A stretch of DNA of 53,176 nucleotides from positions 1-53,176 of the forward strand of contig CAINXK010000630.1 in the NCBI GenBank assembly GCA_903854805.1. The letters run 5' to 3'. The position numbers and the translations under genes were made by a program. Under the pieces are notes generated by a model, which was not told the DNA's origin, did not search any database, and saw nothing but the letters and a program-made list of their open reading frames with translations. Origin of the DNA: an uncultured Anaerolineae bacterium. Lineage in GTDB: Bacteria; Chloroflexota; Anaerolineae; Anaerolineales; Villigracilaceae. Below are positions 41,742 through 50,541 of the stretch, piece after piece (positions within the stretch are counted from its first letter, which is position 1; each line of letters starts with the position of its first letter).

Positions 41742-44363
41742 TCAGGATCCATACCCCGGAACAAGTTCTTTTAGAATTGCCAGCGTTTCCAGTTTGCCCC
41801 CAACTCCATTTTCTCCAGCTGGGCCTACACATGAAGGACAACCATCTTCACAGGGGCATTCCAGGACAAGCTCCAGCGCCCGCTGCACCAGCTCAATATG
41901 CATCTCAAACAACTTCTGGCTGAATCCTATCCCAGCCGGAACCAGGTCATAGAGTACCACGACCGGTGCACCATCCGCGAAGGCAGCTTGCGGGTCGAAA
42001 TGAACACCCAGATCGCCACTGTCACACATCAAGAATAATGGCGCCAGCTGGCCCAACACACTTGCAAACCCGGCCAATCCGCTGCGCATACGCACATTTT
42101 GTTCTGCTTTGCGATGACATTCAGGGCAGAGTGTCACCAGGTTATCAAGGCTATTGGCGCGGGTAAGCTGCTGCGCGGTGAGCGCGAACGTTTCGCCAGG
42201 ATTCGGCGCTTTTGATTCACCGGATCCGGCTCTAAAAAAATTCCTGAACGGGATTTTATGGTGGACATCATGCTGACGCGCACCTTCCTTGATCCCGCAA
42301 ACCTGGCAACTAAATCCATCCCGGGTACGCACTTTCTCGCGGATTTTCGGCCACTCGGGGCCATAATCATTCGGAGCATTCGTCCACAAACCATTTTTGG
42401 CAAGTTTCTCGACTGTTTCTTCTGCGATGGTTATCCAGTAACCAGTTGTTTGAAGCTCGCTAGGCGGTAGATCCAGCGGTTCCTGCCCGAGGATTTCCCC
42501 CGTGAACCACATGCGCTTACGAAAAGCAGTCACTTGGGTAGTTACTTGAAGATCGCCAAAAGCTTTTTGCCCGCCTGGGGTTTGTACGCTATCCAATAGA
42601 CTCAACAGACTTACATTGGTGTCTCTCAGCGCTTCAGTAAAATAATCCAGGGCGACCGGGATCAACGCTGCGGCGTGTGTCTCGTAATTCAAATCCTGCA
42701 CAAAATATTGTTGTCCTTCATGCAGGTAAACCGCATGCGGATGCACCATCCAGGCTGCCGATTCAAGATCAACCTCGCCAATGATCTTCGGACCTTCTCC
42801 AGCCTCAGCGTGCAGGATAATATTTTCTGGCGAGGCAGAGCGCAATGAAACCGATGCAGCCGGATATGCATCCGCCATCCAAAAATATTTATCACTAGAG
42901 AAGTGGGCTTCGTTATTTTGTGTCAAAAACTCAAGAAACTCGCCCACATCCAGGCCACCAAAGCGTTCATCCTTTTCAAACGGGTATTCGAACAAAGCGC
43001 AGCGCAGATGGTTTAGCAGAATCAAAAGATGGTCCGGGTTGATCAGCGCCTGCTCCGGTGAACGCGCAAAAAAGTATTCGGGGTGATGCGCCAGAAATTG
43101 GTCCAGCGGGTTTGGAGTGGCGACCAACACTGAGACTGCCGGGGCAGCGCCTCGCCCTGCCCGACCAGATTGCTGGGTAACGCTCGCAATTGTTCCTGGA
43201 TAACCAACCAGAATAGCCGCACCCAGCCCACCGATATCGATGCCAAGTTCCAAGGCATTGGTGGCCACAACCAGTCTGACGCTGCCATCCCGCAGCCCCT
43301 TTTCAATTTCCCGACGTTCAGCCGGCAGATAACCGCTGCGATACCCACGCAATCCAGATGGCGAGGCTGGTAAAGCCAGATCCCCTGGCCAGTCACGCTT
43401 TGAGCTTGCTGGGCTGGATCTGCCTGCTTCTTGCAAATATTTCAATAGGATTTCAACGCTGCGCCGCGACCTGGCAAAAACAACACTCTGTATACCGTTT
43501 TCGAGCAGATCTTGAGACAGGCGCACACTTTCTTGGACGGCGCTTTTGCGCAGACCGAGAGCTTCATCGATGACCGGTGGGTTATAGATCAGGAAATGCC
43601 GTTCGCCCCGCGCGGACCCATCCACATCCACCAGAACAACCGGGGCTTCGATGAGCCTTCCGGCCAGTTCGGCCGGATTGGCAATCGTTGCCGAGGTAAG
43701 AATAAACTGTGGACTGGCTCCATAAAATCTGGCAATCCGCTTAAGTCTGCGAATTACATTAGCGACATGTGAGCCAAACACCCCACGATATGTATGCATC
43801 TCATCAATAACGACATACCGCAGGTTTCGAAAAAAATCAGCCCAGTTGGTGTGGTGTGGCAATATTCCGGTATGGACCATGTCTGGATTGGAAAAGATGA
43901 TATTAGCTTTTTTCCGAACCAGGGAGCGCTGCGCCTGCGGTGTATCGCCATCATAAATCGCTGATTTAAGCTCAAATCCTGGTAAGCCCTCAAACAATCC
44001 TGCCAGCCCTGCGTTCTGATCCTGAGTAAGGGCCTTGGTGGGGAAAAGATATAAAGCCCGCGTTTCCGGATTATCCAGAATGGCTGCTAAAACAGGCAGG
44101 TTATAAGCCAGGGTCTTTCCGCTGGCAGTACCAGTCGCCAAAATTACATTTTCTCCGGAACGGGAATGATCCCAGGCCGCAACCTGGTGGCTATAAAGGG
44201 AACGGATACCACGCGCCCTTAAGACCGAGACGATTTGGGGTGGCAAATCAATCGGAAAATCGGCCATCATCGCCGGGCGCGCAGGCAGAACTCGCCAGGT
44301 AGAAATGTTTGGAAAGGTTCTTGTATCGTTTTTCCAGCGTTGAAAAAGATCCGATAATCCCAT
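41742..44363 (-). CDS. mrfA: MrfA/YprA-like DEAD/DEAH helicase with inserted HNH nuclease domain
   Basis: An 873-residue SF2 helicase like Bacillus YprA (MrfA), which works with MrfB in repair of mitomycin C lesions. Motifs: LATGTASGKT (Walker A), VIDEMH (Walker B), SATIANP (III), FARSRRSVEILLKYL (IV), LGIDIGGL (V), QSGRAGRG (VI). The C-terminal DUF1998/MZB region has CPCEDGCPSCVG near 835, the four-Cys iron or zinc site. Between about 670 and 750 an HNH domain is inserted: CQVC (about 685), DVHHKIPF (about 700), NSLDNLVTL and CPECH (about 745). All HNH ligands and the catalytic His are present. AGGAAA precedes the ATG by about 10 nt. Confidence 0.9.
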   Translation of the reverse strand: MGLSDLFQRWKNDTRTFPNISTWRVLPARPAMMADFPIDLPPQIVSVLRARGIRSLYSHQVAAWDHSRSGENVILATGTASGKTLAYNLPVLAAILDNPETRALYLFPTKALTQDQNAGLAGLFEGLPGFELKSAIYDGDTPQAQRSLVRKKANIIFSNPDMVHTGILPHHTNWADFFRNLRYVVIDEMHTYRGVFGSHVANVIRRLKRIARFYGASPQFILTSATIANPAELAGRLIEAPVVLVDVDGSARGERHFLIYNPPVIDEALGLRKSAVQESVRLSQDLLENGIQSVVFARSRRSVEILLKYLQEAGRSSPASSKRDWPGDLALPASPSGLRGYRSGYLPAERREIEKGLRDGSVRLVVATNALELGIDIGGLGAAILVGYPGTIASVTQQSGRAGRGAAPAVSVLVATPNPLDQFLAHHPEYFFARSPEQALINPDHLLILLNHLRCALFEYPFEKDERFGGLDVGEFLEFLTQNNEAHFSSDKYFWMADAYPAASVSLRSASPENIILHAEAGEGPKIIGEVDLESAAWMVHPHAVYLHEGQQYFVQDLNYETHAAALIPVALDYFTEALRDTNVSLLSLLDSVQTPGGQKAFGDLQVTTQVTAFRKRMWFTGEILGQEPLDLPPSELQTTGYWITIAEETVEKLAKNGLWTNAPNDYGPEWPKIREKVRTRDGFSCQVCGIKEGARQHDVHHKIPFRNFFRAGSGESKAPNPGETFALTAQQLTRANSLDNLVTLCPECHRKAEQNVRMRSGLAGFASVLGQLAPLFLMCDSGDLGVHFDPQAAFADGAPVVVLYDLVPAGIGFSQKLFEMHIELVQRALELVLECPCEDGCPSCVGPAGENGVGGKLETLAILKELVPGYGS

Positions 44364-44484
44364 GCCAGAGTTTCCTGAATATATCCGTGCTGATAAAATA
44401 AATTGTATCTCATTTTATCCTGCAAGGCCGGGTATCGCACTGAAACCAGAAAAAATATTCATGCCCGGAAAGGTTCCGCAGTTG

Positions 44485-44490
44485 TATAAT
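44485..44490 (+). promoter_or_regulatory. -10 element of GH31 gene
   Basis: TATAAT ends 7 nt before ATG 44498; no Shine-Dalgarno sequence fits in between. Confidence 0.5.
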
Positions 44491-44497
44491 TAATAGT

Positions 44498-46867
44498 ATG
44501 ACAGCCTCACCTTTGCTGCGCCTTCTAGCCCCCAATACCATGCGGGTTACACATTTTGACCCATCCCAGGGACTCCCTGCCGACCGGCCCTGGCTTAATG
44601 ACGTTTTGCTACCCATCCCAGAAAATGAAAAACGAGGCAGCGAAATCACCTTTGAGCTGGAAAATGGCATCAGCTTTGCAAAAAACAGCCAGGGACAAAC
44701 TTTTTTTAGCGAAAAAACGCCTCCCACATTTGGTATCCGTAAAGATCGTCCCTATTTTTATTTTGATATTCCCCAAACAGCTTTCTACGCTGGACGACAC
44801 CACGTCGACAACGGCATTCGCCTGACGCTGAAAAGATCAGATGGTGAATCTTTTTATGGCTGGGGGGAATGGTTCAATGCTTTCGAACGAAAAACAGGCC
44901 CGGTGAATCTAGATAACCGCAATGCCCTCTTTGGCGAACAAGATCGGTTAACCTACTCTGGCCTGCCATTCTTTATCTCCAGCCAGGGTTATGGTTTCCT
45001 CTTGTTGAATTCTTACCGCTCCCAGTGGACCCTCATGCCTGATCAGCTGGTGATAGATGCTGACGGTCCAAACGCTGATTACATTCTCATCTATGGGCCG
45101 GCATTCAAAGAAATTCTACGTTCTTATACTGCGCTGACCGGCCGCCCACCTCTTTTACCACGCTGGGGTTTTGGGCTGTGGGTCACAGGCTATCCGCAGG
45201 AACACCAGAACAGCATCCTGGAAAACGTCCGCAATCATCGTGAAAAGAATATTCCTCTGGATGCCGTAATCCTGGATTACCATTGGGAAGAGCGCTTCCA
45301 CAACTTCAAATGGCGACAAAAACTTATTCCAGATCCGCAGGCATTGGTCGCCAGCCTCAGGGCTGAAGGGATCCACCTGGGACTCATCCTAACATCCTAC
45401 CTGAACACACACAACCGGCCAATTCAGAAATGGCTGCTCAACTCATTCGGGCAGAACGTAACCCCGGGACTGGAATCTGATGACGAACGCGCATTGGAAG
45501 AATTTGCCGAGGCTAGATCCAAAGGTTTTCTAGCCCATGAAAAAGTGCGCTGGTGGTTTGGAACGGGTGGAATGCTCGACTTTACAAATCCACAGGCCGT
45601 CGCCTGGTGGCGGGAAAAACTGCGACCGCTCTTTGAAATTGGCGTAGACTTCATCAAAAACGATGACGGTGAAGACCTGCCAGATGACGCGCACGCGTAT
45701 AATGGCATGGATGGACGAGAATATCATAATATTTACGGGTTCTATTATGGGCGTGCCATGTATCAGCGTAACCCAGATACCCTTGATGCTGCCGCAAGCC
45801 AGGCGGATAAACCCAAGCAGGCTCGCAATCTAATTTACGCGCGCAGTGCCTGGGTCGGGTCTCAACGCTTTCCGGCTCTCTTCCTGGGTGACCAGGAAGC
45901 CAATTTCGAAGGTATCCGGCGCAGCATTCGCGCCGGACTTAACCTCGCCCTGAGCGGTTTTTCGTATTGGACAGCCGACGTGTTCGGCTTATCAGGAAAA
46001 ACGACGCCCGAAGTTCATATGCGCTATGCGCAATGGGCTCTGCTCAGTCCGGTGGCCCGCTACTTTGTGCGCCCTGCGCAAATCGACAATACCCGCTTTC
46101 CGTGGTCACACAACCCGGAAGTGGAAGCTAATTTCAAAAAACACGCTGAACTGCGCTTGCGTCTACTACCATATTACAATAGCCTGGCACACGAAAGCTA
46201 CAACACAGGTCTTCCAATCATGCGTCCACCCATGCTAGAATTTCAGGATGATATTCGATTTCGCAGGGTGGATGATCAGATCATGCTAGGCAGCAGTTTA
46301 ATGATTTGCCCAGTGATTGAAGCAGGTGCAACCAGCCGCAAGATCACCCTGCCCGCTGGACAATGGCATGACTTTTGGTCGGATGACAGCTGGCAAGGTC
46401 CAGATATTATCGAATATCCCGCTCCGCTTGATAGATTACCTTTATTGGTAAGAGGCGGAACCATCTTGCCCATGGGGCCGGCAGCCCAGAACATCCCCAA
46501 CCGGCATATTTTCGATCCGTTGGAATTGAACATCTGGTCGCCTTACCCGGCCAAGGGCTTATTTTATGACGACGATGGATACTCAACAGGCTATCAGCAG
46601 GGCGAATTTTCGCGCATGGATCTGCAGGCTGAAGTACATGGAACAAATCTGACCATTCATATCTCAAAAACGCAAGGACAATTTGAGGGCCAGCCAGAAA
46701 AACGCTGGGTCAATATCATACTGCACGGAGACCAACAAGGTATCGTCGATTATGCTTGCGCAAATGGGCAGGATATTCCGGTTTCCTTCAGCTCCGGTTC
46801 ATTCAGCATCGCATTTGAACAAGTTATCGCCAACGATACGCTTGTCGAGATCATCTTTCGCTCATAA
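44498..46867 (+). CDS. glycoside hydrolase family 31 (alpha-glucosidase type)
   Basis: A 789-residue retaining glycosidase without a signal peptide, so probably cytoplasmic. N-terminal beta domain (1-215) with YGWGEWFNAFERK, then the catalytic barrel (220-560; PPLLPRWGFGLWVTGY). The nucleophile is D389 in FIKNDDGED and the acid/base is D494 in YWTADVFG; the family norm is a Gly-rich HDIGG-like end. The C-terminal beta domain includes MLGSSLMICPVIEAGATSRKITLPAGQWHDFW. Most relatives act on alpha-glucosides or alpha-xylosides; the substrate here is unknown. The next gene starts 11 nt after the stop, so they form an operon. Confidence 0.92.
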   Translation: MTASPLLRLLAPNTMRVTHFDPSQGLPADRPWLNDVLLPIPENEKRGSEITFELENGISFAKNSQGQTFFSEKTPPTFGIRKDRPYFYFDIPQTAFYAGRHHVDNGIRLTLKRSDGESFYGWGEWFNAFERKTGPVNLDNRNALFGEQDRLTYSGLPFFISSQGYGFLLLNSYRSQWTLMPDQLVIDADGPNADYILIYGPAFKEILRSYTALTGRPPLLPRWGFGLWVTGYPQEHQNSILENVRNHREKNIPLDAVILDYHWEERFHNFKWRQKLIPDPQALVASLRAEGIHLGLILTSYLNTHNRPIQKWLLNSFGQNVTPGLESDDERALEEFAEARSKGFLAHEKVRWWFGTGGMLDFTNPQAVAWWREKLRPLFEIGVDFIKNDDGEDLPDDAHAYNGMDGREYHNIYGFYYGRAMYQRNPDTLDAAASQADKPKQARNLIYARSAWVGSQRFPALFLGDQEANFEGIRRSIRAGLNLALSGFSYWTADVFGLSGKTTPEVHMRYAQWALLSPVARYFVRPAQIDNTRFPWSHNPEVEANFKKHAELRLRLLPYYNSLAHESYNTGLPIMRPPMLEFQDDIRFRRVDDQIMLGSSLMICPVIEAGATSRKITLPAGQWHDFWSDDSWQGPDIIEYPAPLDRLPLLVRGGTILPMGPAAQNIPNRHIFDPLELNIWSPYPAKGLFYDDDGYSTGYQQGEFSRMDLQAEVHGTNLTIHISKTQGQFEGQPEKRWVNIILHGDQQGIVDYACANGQDIPVSFSSGSFSIAFEQVIANDTLVEIIFRS

Positions 46868-46878
46868 AAGGTTGGACA

Positions 46879-47685
46879 ATGAAAACATTACGGCAGATAA
46901 TCACACTGATCATGCTCACATCCCTGCTTGCCGCTTGCAACCTGCCGGCGCGCCCAACTTCAACCCCCATCATAGACCAGGCTCTGGCCGGTACGATAGT
47001 GGCCATGACACTGGAATCTTTGCACACAAAACTACCAGAAAGCACGCCAGCACTCTCGAATCCCGCGGTTAAAAATTCTCCCGCACCGACGATTATTACC
47101 CCCACTCCAACCATGGCACAGACTTCTACCCCGACAGCCACCATCACACCCACCTACGCTGTCCCAATGATGAATTTCACCGTTAATTCAAATTGCCGCG
47201 AAGGACCCGGAAAGGATTACAAGGTAGCAATTGTATTTCAAACCGGACAAAAAGCAGAGGCAGTTGGTGTCATGGGGAATTATTGGATCGTAAAGAATCC
47301 CAAGAGCAATGATCCGTGCTGGATCGCGAACGACCTGGCCAGCCCATCCGGAAGTACCTGGACGCTTCCGACTGTCACTGCGCCTCCGGCTCCAACCAGC
47401 AATCCACCCACAGCCCCCGGTTGGTCAAAATATAACTACGATTGCGTTTTCGCTTCGGGTGGAAGCACCGTTACCATGAACATGATATGGTCTGACCGCG
47501 CATACAATGAAGCCGGTTACAAAGTATACCGGGATGGACAAGTAGTAGCCAGCCTGGCAGCCGATAGCACCTCCTATATAGATGTTTCATTTGTGGCGAG
47601 CGGCCAGACTATCAGCTACTATGTGGAAGCCTATAGCAACGCCGGACAAACGAAAAGCAGCACAATCACCGCATCCTGCCAATGA
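46879..47685 (+). CDS. lipoprotein with SH3b and FnIII-like domains
   Basis: A 268-residue lipoprotein. Lipobox LAAC (C20), a Thr/Pro-rich linker (50-95), an SH3b-type domain (about 98-155; FTVNSNCREGPGKDYKVAIVFQTGQKAEAVG ends at GNYWIV), a second Pro-rich linker, and a fibronectin-III-like domain to the end (MIWSDRAYNEAGYKVYRDGQVVASL, SYYVEAYSNAGQT). SH3b domains often bind cell-wall material. AAGGTTGG precedes the ATG. It overlaps the next gene by 4 nt. Confidence 0.85.
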   Translation: MKTLRQIITLIMLTSLLAACNLPARPTSTPIIDQALAGTIVAMTLESLHTKLPESTPALSNPAVKNSPAPTIITPTPTMAQTSTPTATITPTYAVPMMNFTVNSNCREGPGKDYKVAIVFQTGQKAEAVGVMGNYWIVKNPKSNDPCWIANDLASPSGSTWTLPTVTAPPAPTSNPPTAPGWSKYNYDCVFASGGSTVTMNMIWSDRAYNEAGYKVYRDGQVVASLAADSTSYIDVSFVASGQTISYYVEAYSNAGQTKSSTITASCQ

Positions 47686-47957
47686 CAGAAATAACTGCGT
47701 TGGATGCACGGGTTGAACTTCTTCGGATGCTGGCAAACCGCCTTGAACGGCTCTCTGTTGATTCTATTTGGGCTCGCCGGGCCAGCGGTCTCCGTGGATC
47801 GCTCATCAAAGCCCTGGAAACCATTGATACCAATCAGCCATTTCCAACCGAACAGCTTGATATGCTGATCGAACGGAGTTTTCAAATCCTACGCAACGCC
47901 GCCCGTGAAATTCCAGATGCCGAGGCGCAGTGGCGCAAATACCAGGGGAAAGCCTGA
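47682..47957 (+). CDS. small helical protein of unknown function
   Basis: A 91-residue, mostly helical, charged protein (LDARVELLRMLANRLERLSVDSIWARRASGLRGSL; LDMLIERSFQILRNAAREIPD). I do not recognise a family. No signal peptide, membrane helix or cysteines. Its ATG overlaps the stop codon of the lipoprotein gene (ATGA), so translation is coupled and the gene is probably real. It may have a cytoplasmic role linked to the GH31 operon, but that is a guess. Confidence 0.7.
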   Translation: MTEITALDARVELLRMLANRLERLSVDSIWARRASGLRGSLIKALETIDTNQPFPTEQLDMLIERSFQILRNAAREIPDAEAQWRKYQGKA

Positions 47958-48041
47958 TCTTAAAAAACACCCGGCTCTGTGCAAAAACGGCTTCAAAACG
48001 GCGATTACTACCAACTGTCAACACCAATCAGGAGAGAAGAA

Positions 48042-48617
48042 ATGCCCCGAAACTACCAGAGTGCCAATCCGACCCAATTCCAGCGCATCCCCAGCCATAC
48101 CCGTGATGACGACTTTATTAAGAATTTTCTGCAGAATGCAACGATCGGACACGTGGCACATACGCAGGATGACCAGCCATTCATCACTCCGACTAATTTC
48201 TGGTTTGACGAAGAGAAGCACCGCATCACTTTCCATTCAAATATTACAGGGCGCATGCGCGACAACCTGGAAACCAATCCAAAAGTCTGCATGGAAGCCA
48301 GCGAATATGGACGCTTTCTACCAGCAAATACTGCTCTGGAATTCGGCGTTCAATACCGTTCAGTTATGGTCTTTGGTAAAGTCCAGGTAATAAAAGAAAA
48401 GGCAGAAAAAACCGAGCTTTTATACAACCTGCTAAAAAAATATTTTCCACACATGACCCCCGGAAAAGAGTACCGCCCGATTACAGACCAGGAACTGGCC
48501 CGCACAACTGTATATGCAATCCAGATCGAATCCTGGAGTGGCAAGGAAAATTGGGATGACCAGGCCGAAGAACTCCCCGATTGGCCTTTTCTCTCTGATG
48601 AACTTAAGAACGCCTGA
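48042..48617 (+). CDS. pyridoxamine 5'-phosphate oxidase-family flavin-binding protein
   Basis: A 191-residue split-barrel flavoprotein of the PPOX superfamily (NimA or general-stress type). The core reads DDDFIKNFLQNATIGHVAHTQDDQPFITPTNF (up to the FMN strand), HRITFHSNITGRMRDNLETNPKVCMEASEYGRF, then YRSVMVFGKVQVI. Proteins of this group bind FMN, F420 or heme and reduce small compounds; the partner is unknown. I chose ATG 48042 because AGGAGAGAAG lies just upstream; the frame runs back to 47979 without a signal. Confidence 0.85.
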   Translation: MPRNYQSANPTQFQRIPSHTRDDDFIKNFLQNATIGHVAHTQDDQPFITPTNFWFDEEKHRITFHSNITGRMRDNLETNPKVCMEASEYGRFLPANTALEFGVQYRSVMVFGKVQVIKEKAEKTELLYNLLKKYFPHMTPGKEYRPITDQELARTTVYAIQIESWSGKENWDDQAEELPDWPFLSDELKNA

Positions 48618-48629
48618 ATTTTATTAGTG

Positions 48630-48635
48630 TATAAT
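48630..48635 (+). promoter_or_regulatory. -10 element of glutaredoxin pair
   Basis: TATAAT lies 22 nt before the first glutaredoxin ATG. Confidence 0.45.
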
Positions 48636-48657
48636 TTCTCGAAGAGATGATCCAACC

Positions 48658-48927
48658 ATGTCAAATCCTGATGCCTATAACCCCAAACCATCCCGACTCG
48701 TACTATACAGTACGGCCTGGTGCCCAGATTGTAAACGTTCAAAATCCTTGCTCAACAGCCAGAATATCGATTATCTCGATATTGATATCGGCAAAGACAC
48801 CGATGCTTATCTCTTTGTAGAAAAGCTAACACGCAGGGTACGTATTCCAACAATTATTTTCCCTGATGGAACAATCCTGATCGAACCCAGCGATGAAGTC
48901 CTGAGTCGCCAGCTTGGAGTTTCCTGA
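48658..48927 (+). CDS. glutaredoxin-family protein (first of tandem pair)
   Basis: An 89-residue thioredoxin-fold protein with the redox pair C22-P-D-C25 (TAWCPDC) and the conserved cis-Pro in RIPTIIFPDG. The CPDC site and size are close to mycoredoxin or NrdH-like glutaredoxins that reduce mixed disulfides or serve as electron donors. It has a short N-terminal extension (SNPDAYNPKPS). The next gene is a paralogue starting 2 nt after its stop codon. Confidence 0.9.
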   Translation: MSNPDAYNPKPSRLVLYSTAWCPDCKRSKSLLNSQNIDYLDIDIGKDTDAYLFVEKLTRRVRIPTIIFPDGTILIEPSDEVLSRQLGVS

Positions 48928-48928
48928 A

Positions 48929-49207
48929 ATGTCAGATTTGTACACCCTTACACCGAACCAAATCGTATTGTATGGCGTTTCGTGGTGCGGGGATTGCCGC
49001 CGAGCCCGCCAGATTTTAGCCGAAAAAAACATTCAATACCTTGATATTGATATCGAGCAAGATGAAAAAGCAGCCGACTTCGTCAGGCAGCAAAACCGGG
49101 GTTTTCAGAGCGTGCCCACCATCATTTTCCCCGGCGGATCGATGTTGATAGAACCAGACAGATCCACACTCAGCACCAAACTGGAAAACCATCACACAAC
49201 CGCCTGA
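48929..49207 (+). CDS. glutaredoxin-family protein (second of tandem pair)
   Basis: A 92-residue paralogue of the preceding gene, with redox pair C20-G-D-C23 (VSWCGDC) and cis-Pro SVPTIIFPGG. Both end in an LIEP-containing strand. The start ATG at 48929 has GGAG about 10 nt upstream, inside the end of the first gene. The active-site residues between the cysteines differ (GD versus PD), which would shift redox potential. The stop codon is in the stem-loop of a terminator. Confidence 0.9.
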   Translation: MSDLYTLTPNQIVLYGVSWCGDCRRARQILAEKNIQYLDIDIEQDEKAADFVRQQNRGFQSVPTIIFPGGSMLIEPDRSTLSTKLENHHTTA

Positions 49208-49222
49208 AAAGGCGGTTTTTTT
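49198..49222 (+). terminator. terminator of glutaredoxin pair
   Basis: AACCGCC-TGAAAA-GGCGGTT followed by T5; it overlaps the stop codon. Confidence 0.9.
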
Positions 49223-49284
49223 CACGCACCTGGGAATGGGTGTAATATATTCAAAAAATAATTTCACCGAAAACGGGAGCACGC

Positions 49285-50541
49285 ATGACCATTGCACCAA
49301 CCTCCACTCCACGCTTTGCATCATTACAGCACCGGAACTTCAGACTGCTTTGGGCAGGTTTGATCGTCTCAAACACCGGCACCTGGATGCAAAACGTCGC
49401 CCAGGGCTGGCTGGTTTTGCAGCTGACAAATTCCCCATTCTGGCTGGGCTTGCTCGGCTTGAGCTTTGCGATTCCGATGATCTTCCTGCCGCTCGTCGGT
49501 GGTGCCGTGGTTGACCGGATCGACCGCATTAAATTACTTTATTTTACCCAGACTGGCGCCATGCTTACAACTCTCGTCCTGGCCATTATGACCTGGACAG
49601 GCACAGTCCACATTTCTTACATCCTGATCGCATCATTCATTAGTTCGGCCCTGCTGGCTTTCGACAATCCGGCCCGCCAGGCGCTTATCCCTGAGCTAGT
49701 CCCGCAGCGCGATTTGATGAATGCCATCTCGCTTAATTCTGCCACCTATACTGGGGCGGCACTGATCGGCCCAGCCATCGCCGGGATGCTGCTGGCTCCG
49801 CTTGGCGCCGGAAGCTTGTTTTTTTTGAATGCTCTGAGCTATCTTTCGGTATTATTTGCGCTTGCCTCAATGCGCAATGTTCAAGGCCGAAGCAGCACAG
49901 CCCGGCATACTTCATTGGGCAAGTCCATATTGGCCGGGCTGTCTTACACCTGGAAAAACCGGCTTATCCTGGCCTTGCTGGGCCTTTCTGCACTGGCTGC
50001 AATATTTGGACGTTCATATCAGAATCTATTGCCCATCTTTGCACGTGACATCTGGAGCGGCGGCCCGGCAGGCTACGGAATTTTACTTTCCGCATCTGGC
50101 GGCGGAGCACTGGTAGGCGCTTTTGGGTTAGCCTCCATTCGCAATGTTAAACGGCAGGGAGCCATTCTGATCACCAGTGGGCTGATATTCAGTTTAACCG
50201 TGATACTGTTTGCGCTCAGCCCTTATTTCTGGGCTGGAGTCGTGCTCCTTTTCATCGGCGGTATAGCAATCACCGTTTTTGGAACCATCATTTCCACCTT
50301 CATCCAAATTATGGTTCCCAACGAATTGCGAGGGCGAGTAATGAGCCTGTATTCCATCACCCTGATCGGCCTGCCATCCTTGGGCGCCCTGGGTATCGGT
50401 AGTGTCGCTGAGATGCTTGGTGGTATCACTGGCGCACCACGCGCTGTTCTGATGGGAGGGGTGATCGTAGGCTCGATATTGGTCATCACCGCACCTTTAT
50501 TCTGGCAGCGTGATGTGGAAAAACTTAAATTGCCAGCATGA
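49285..50541 (+). CDS. MFS transporter (EntS/DUF894-type exporter)
   Basis: A 418-residue permease with about 12 membrane helices. It begins like the enterobactin-exporter group (SLQHRNFRLLWAGLIVSNTGTWMQNVAQGWLVLQL) and carries the MFS loop motif GAVVDRIDRIK after helix 2 and FDNPARQALIPELVP in the middle. Family members export siderophores or other small molecules by proton antiport; the substrate is unknown. GGGAG lies before the ATG. Its stop codon overlaps the methyltransferase start, so both are cotranslated. Confidence 0.9.
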   Translation: MTIAPTSTPRFASLQHRNFRLLWAGLIVSNTGTWMQNVAQGWLVLQLTNSPFWLGLLGLSFAIPMIFLPLVGGAVVDRIDRIKLLYFTQTGAMLTTLVLAIMTWTGTVHISYILIASFISSALLAFDNPARQALIPELVPQRDLMNAISLNSATYTGAALIGPAIAGMLLAPLGAGSLFFLNALSYLSVLFALASMRNVQGRSSTARHTSLGKSILAGLSYTWKNRLILALLGLSALAAIFGRSYQNLLPIFARDIWSGGPAGYGILLSASGGGALVGAFGLASIRNVKRQGAILITSGLIFSLTVILFALSPYFWAGVVLLFIGGIAITVFGTIISTFIQIMVPNELRGRVMSLYSITLIGLPSLGALGIGSVAEMLGGITGAPRAVLMGGVIVGSILVITAPLFWQRDVEKLKLPA

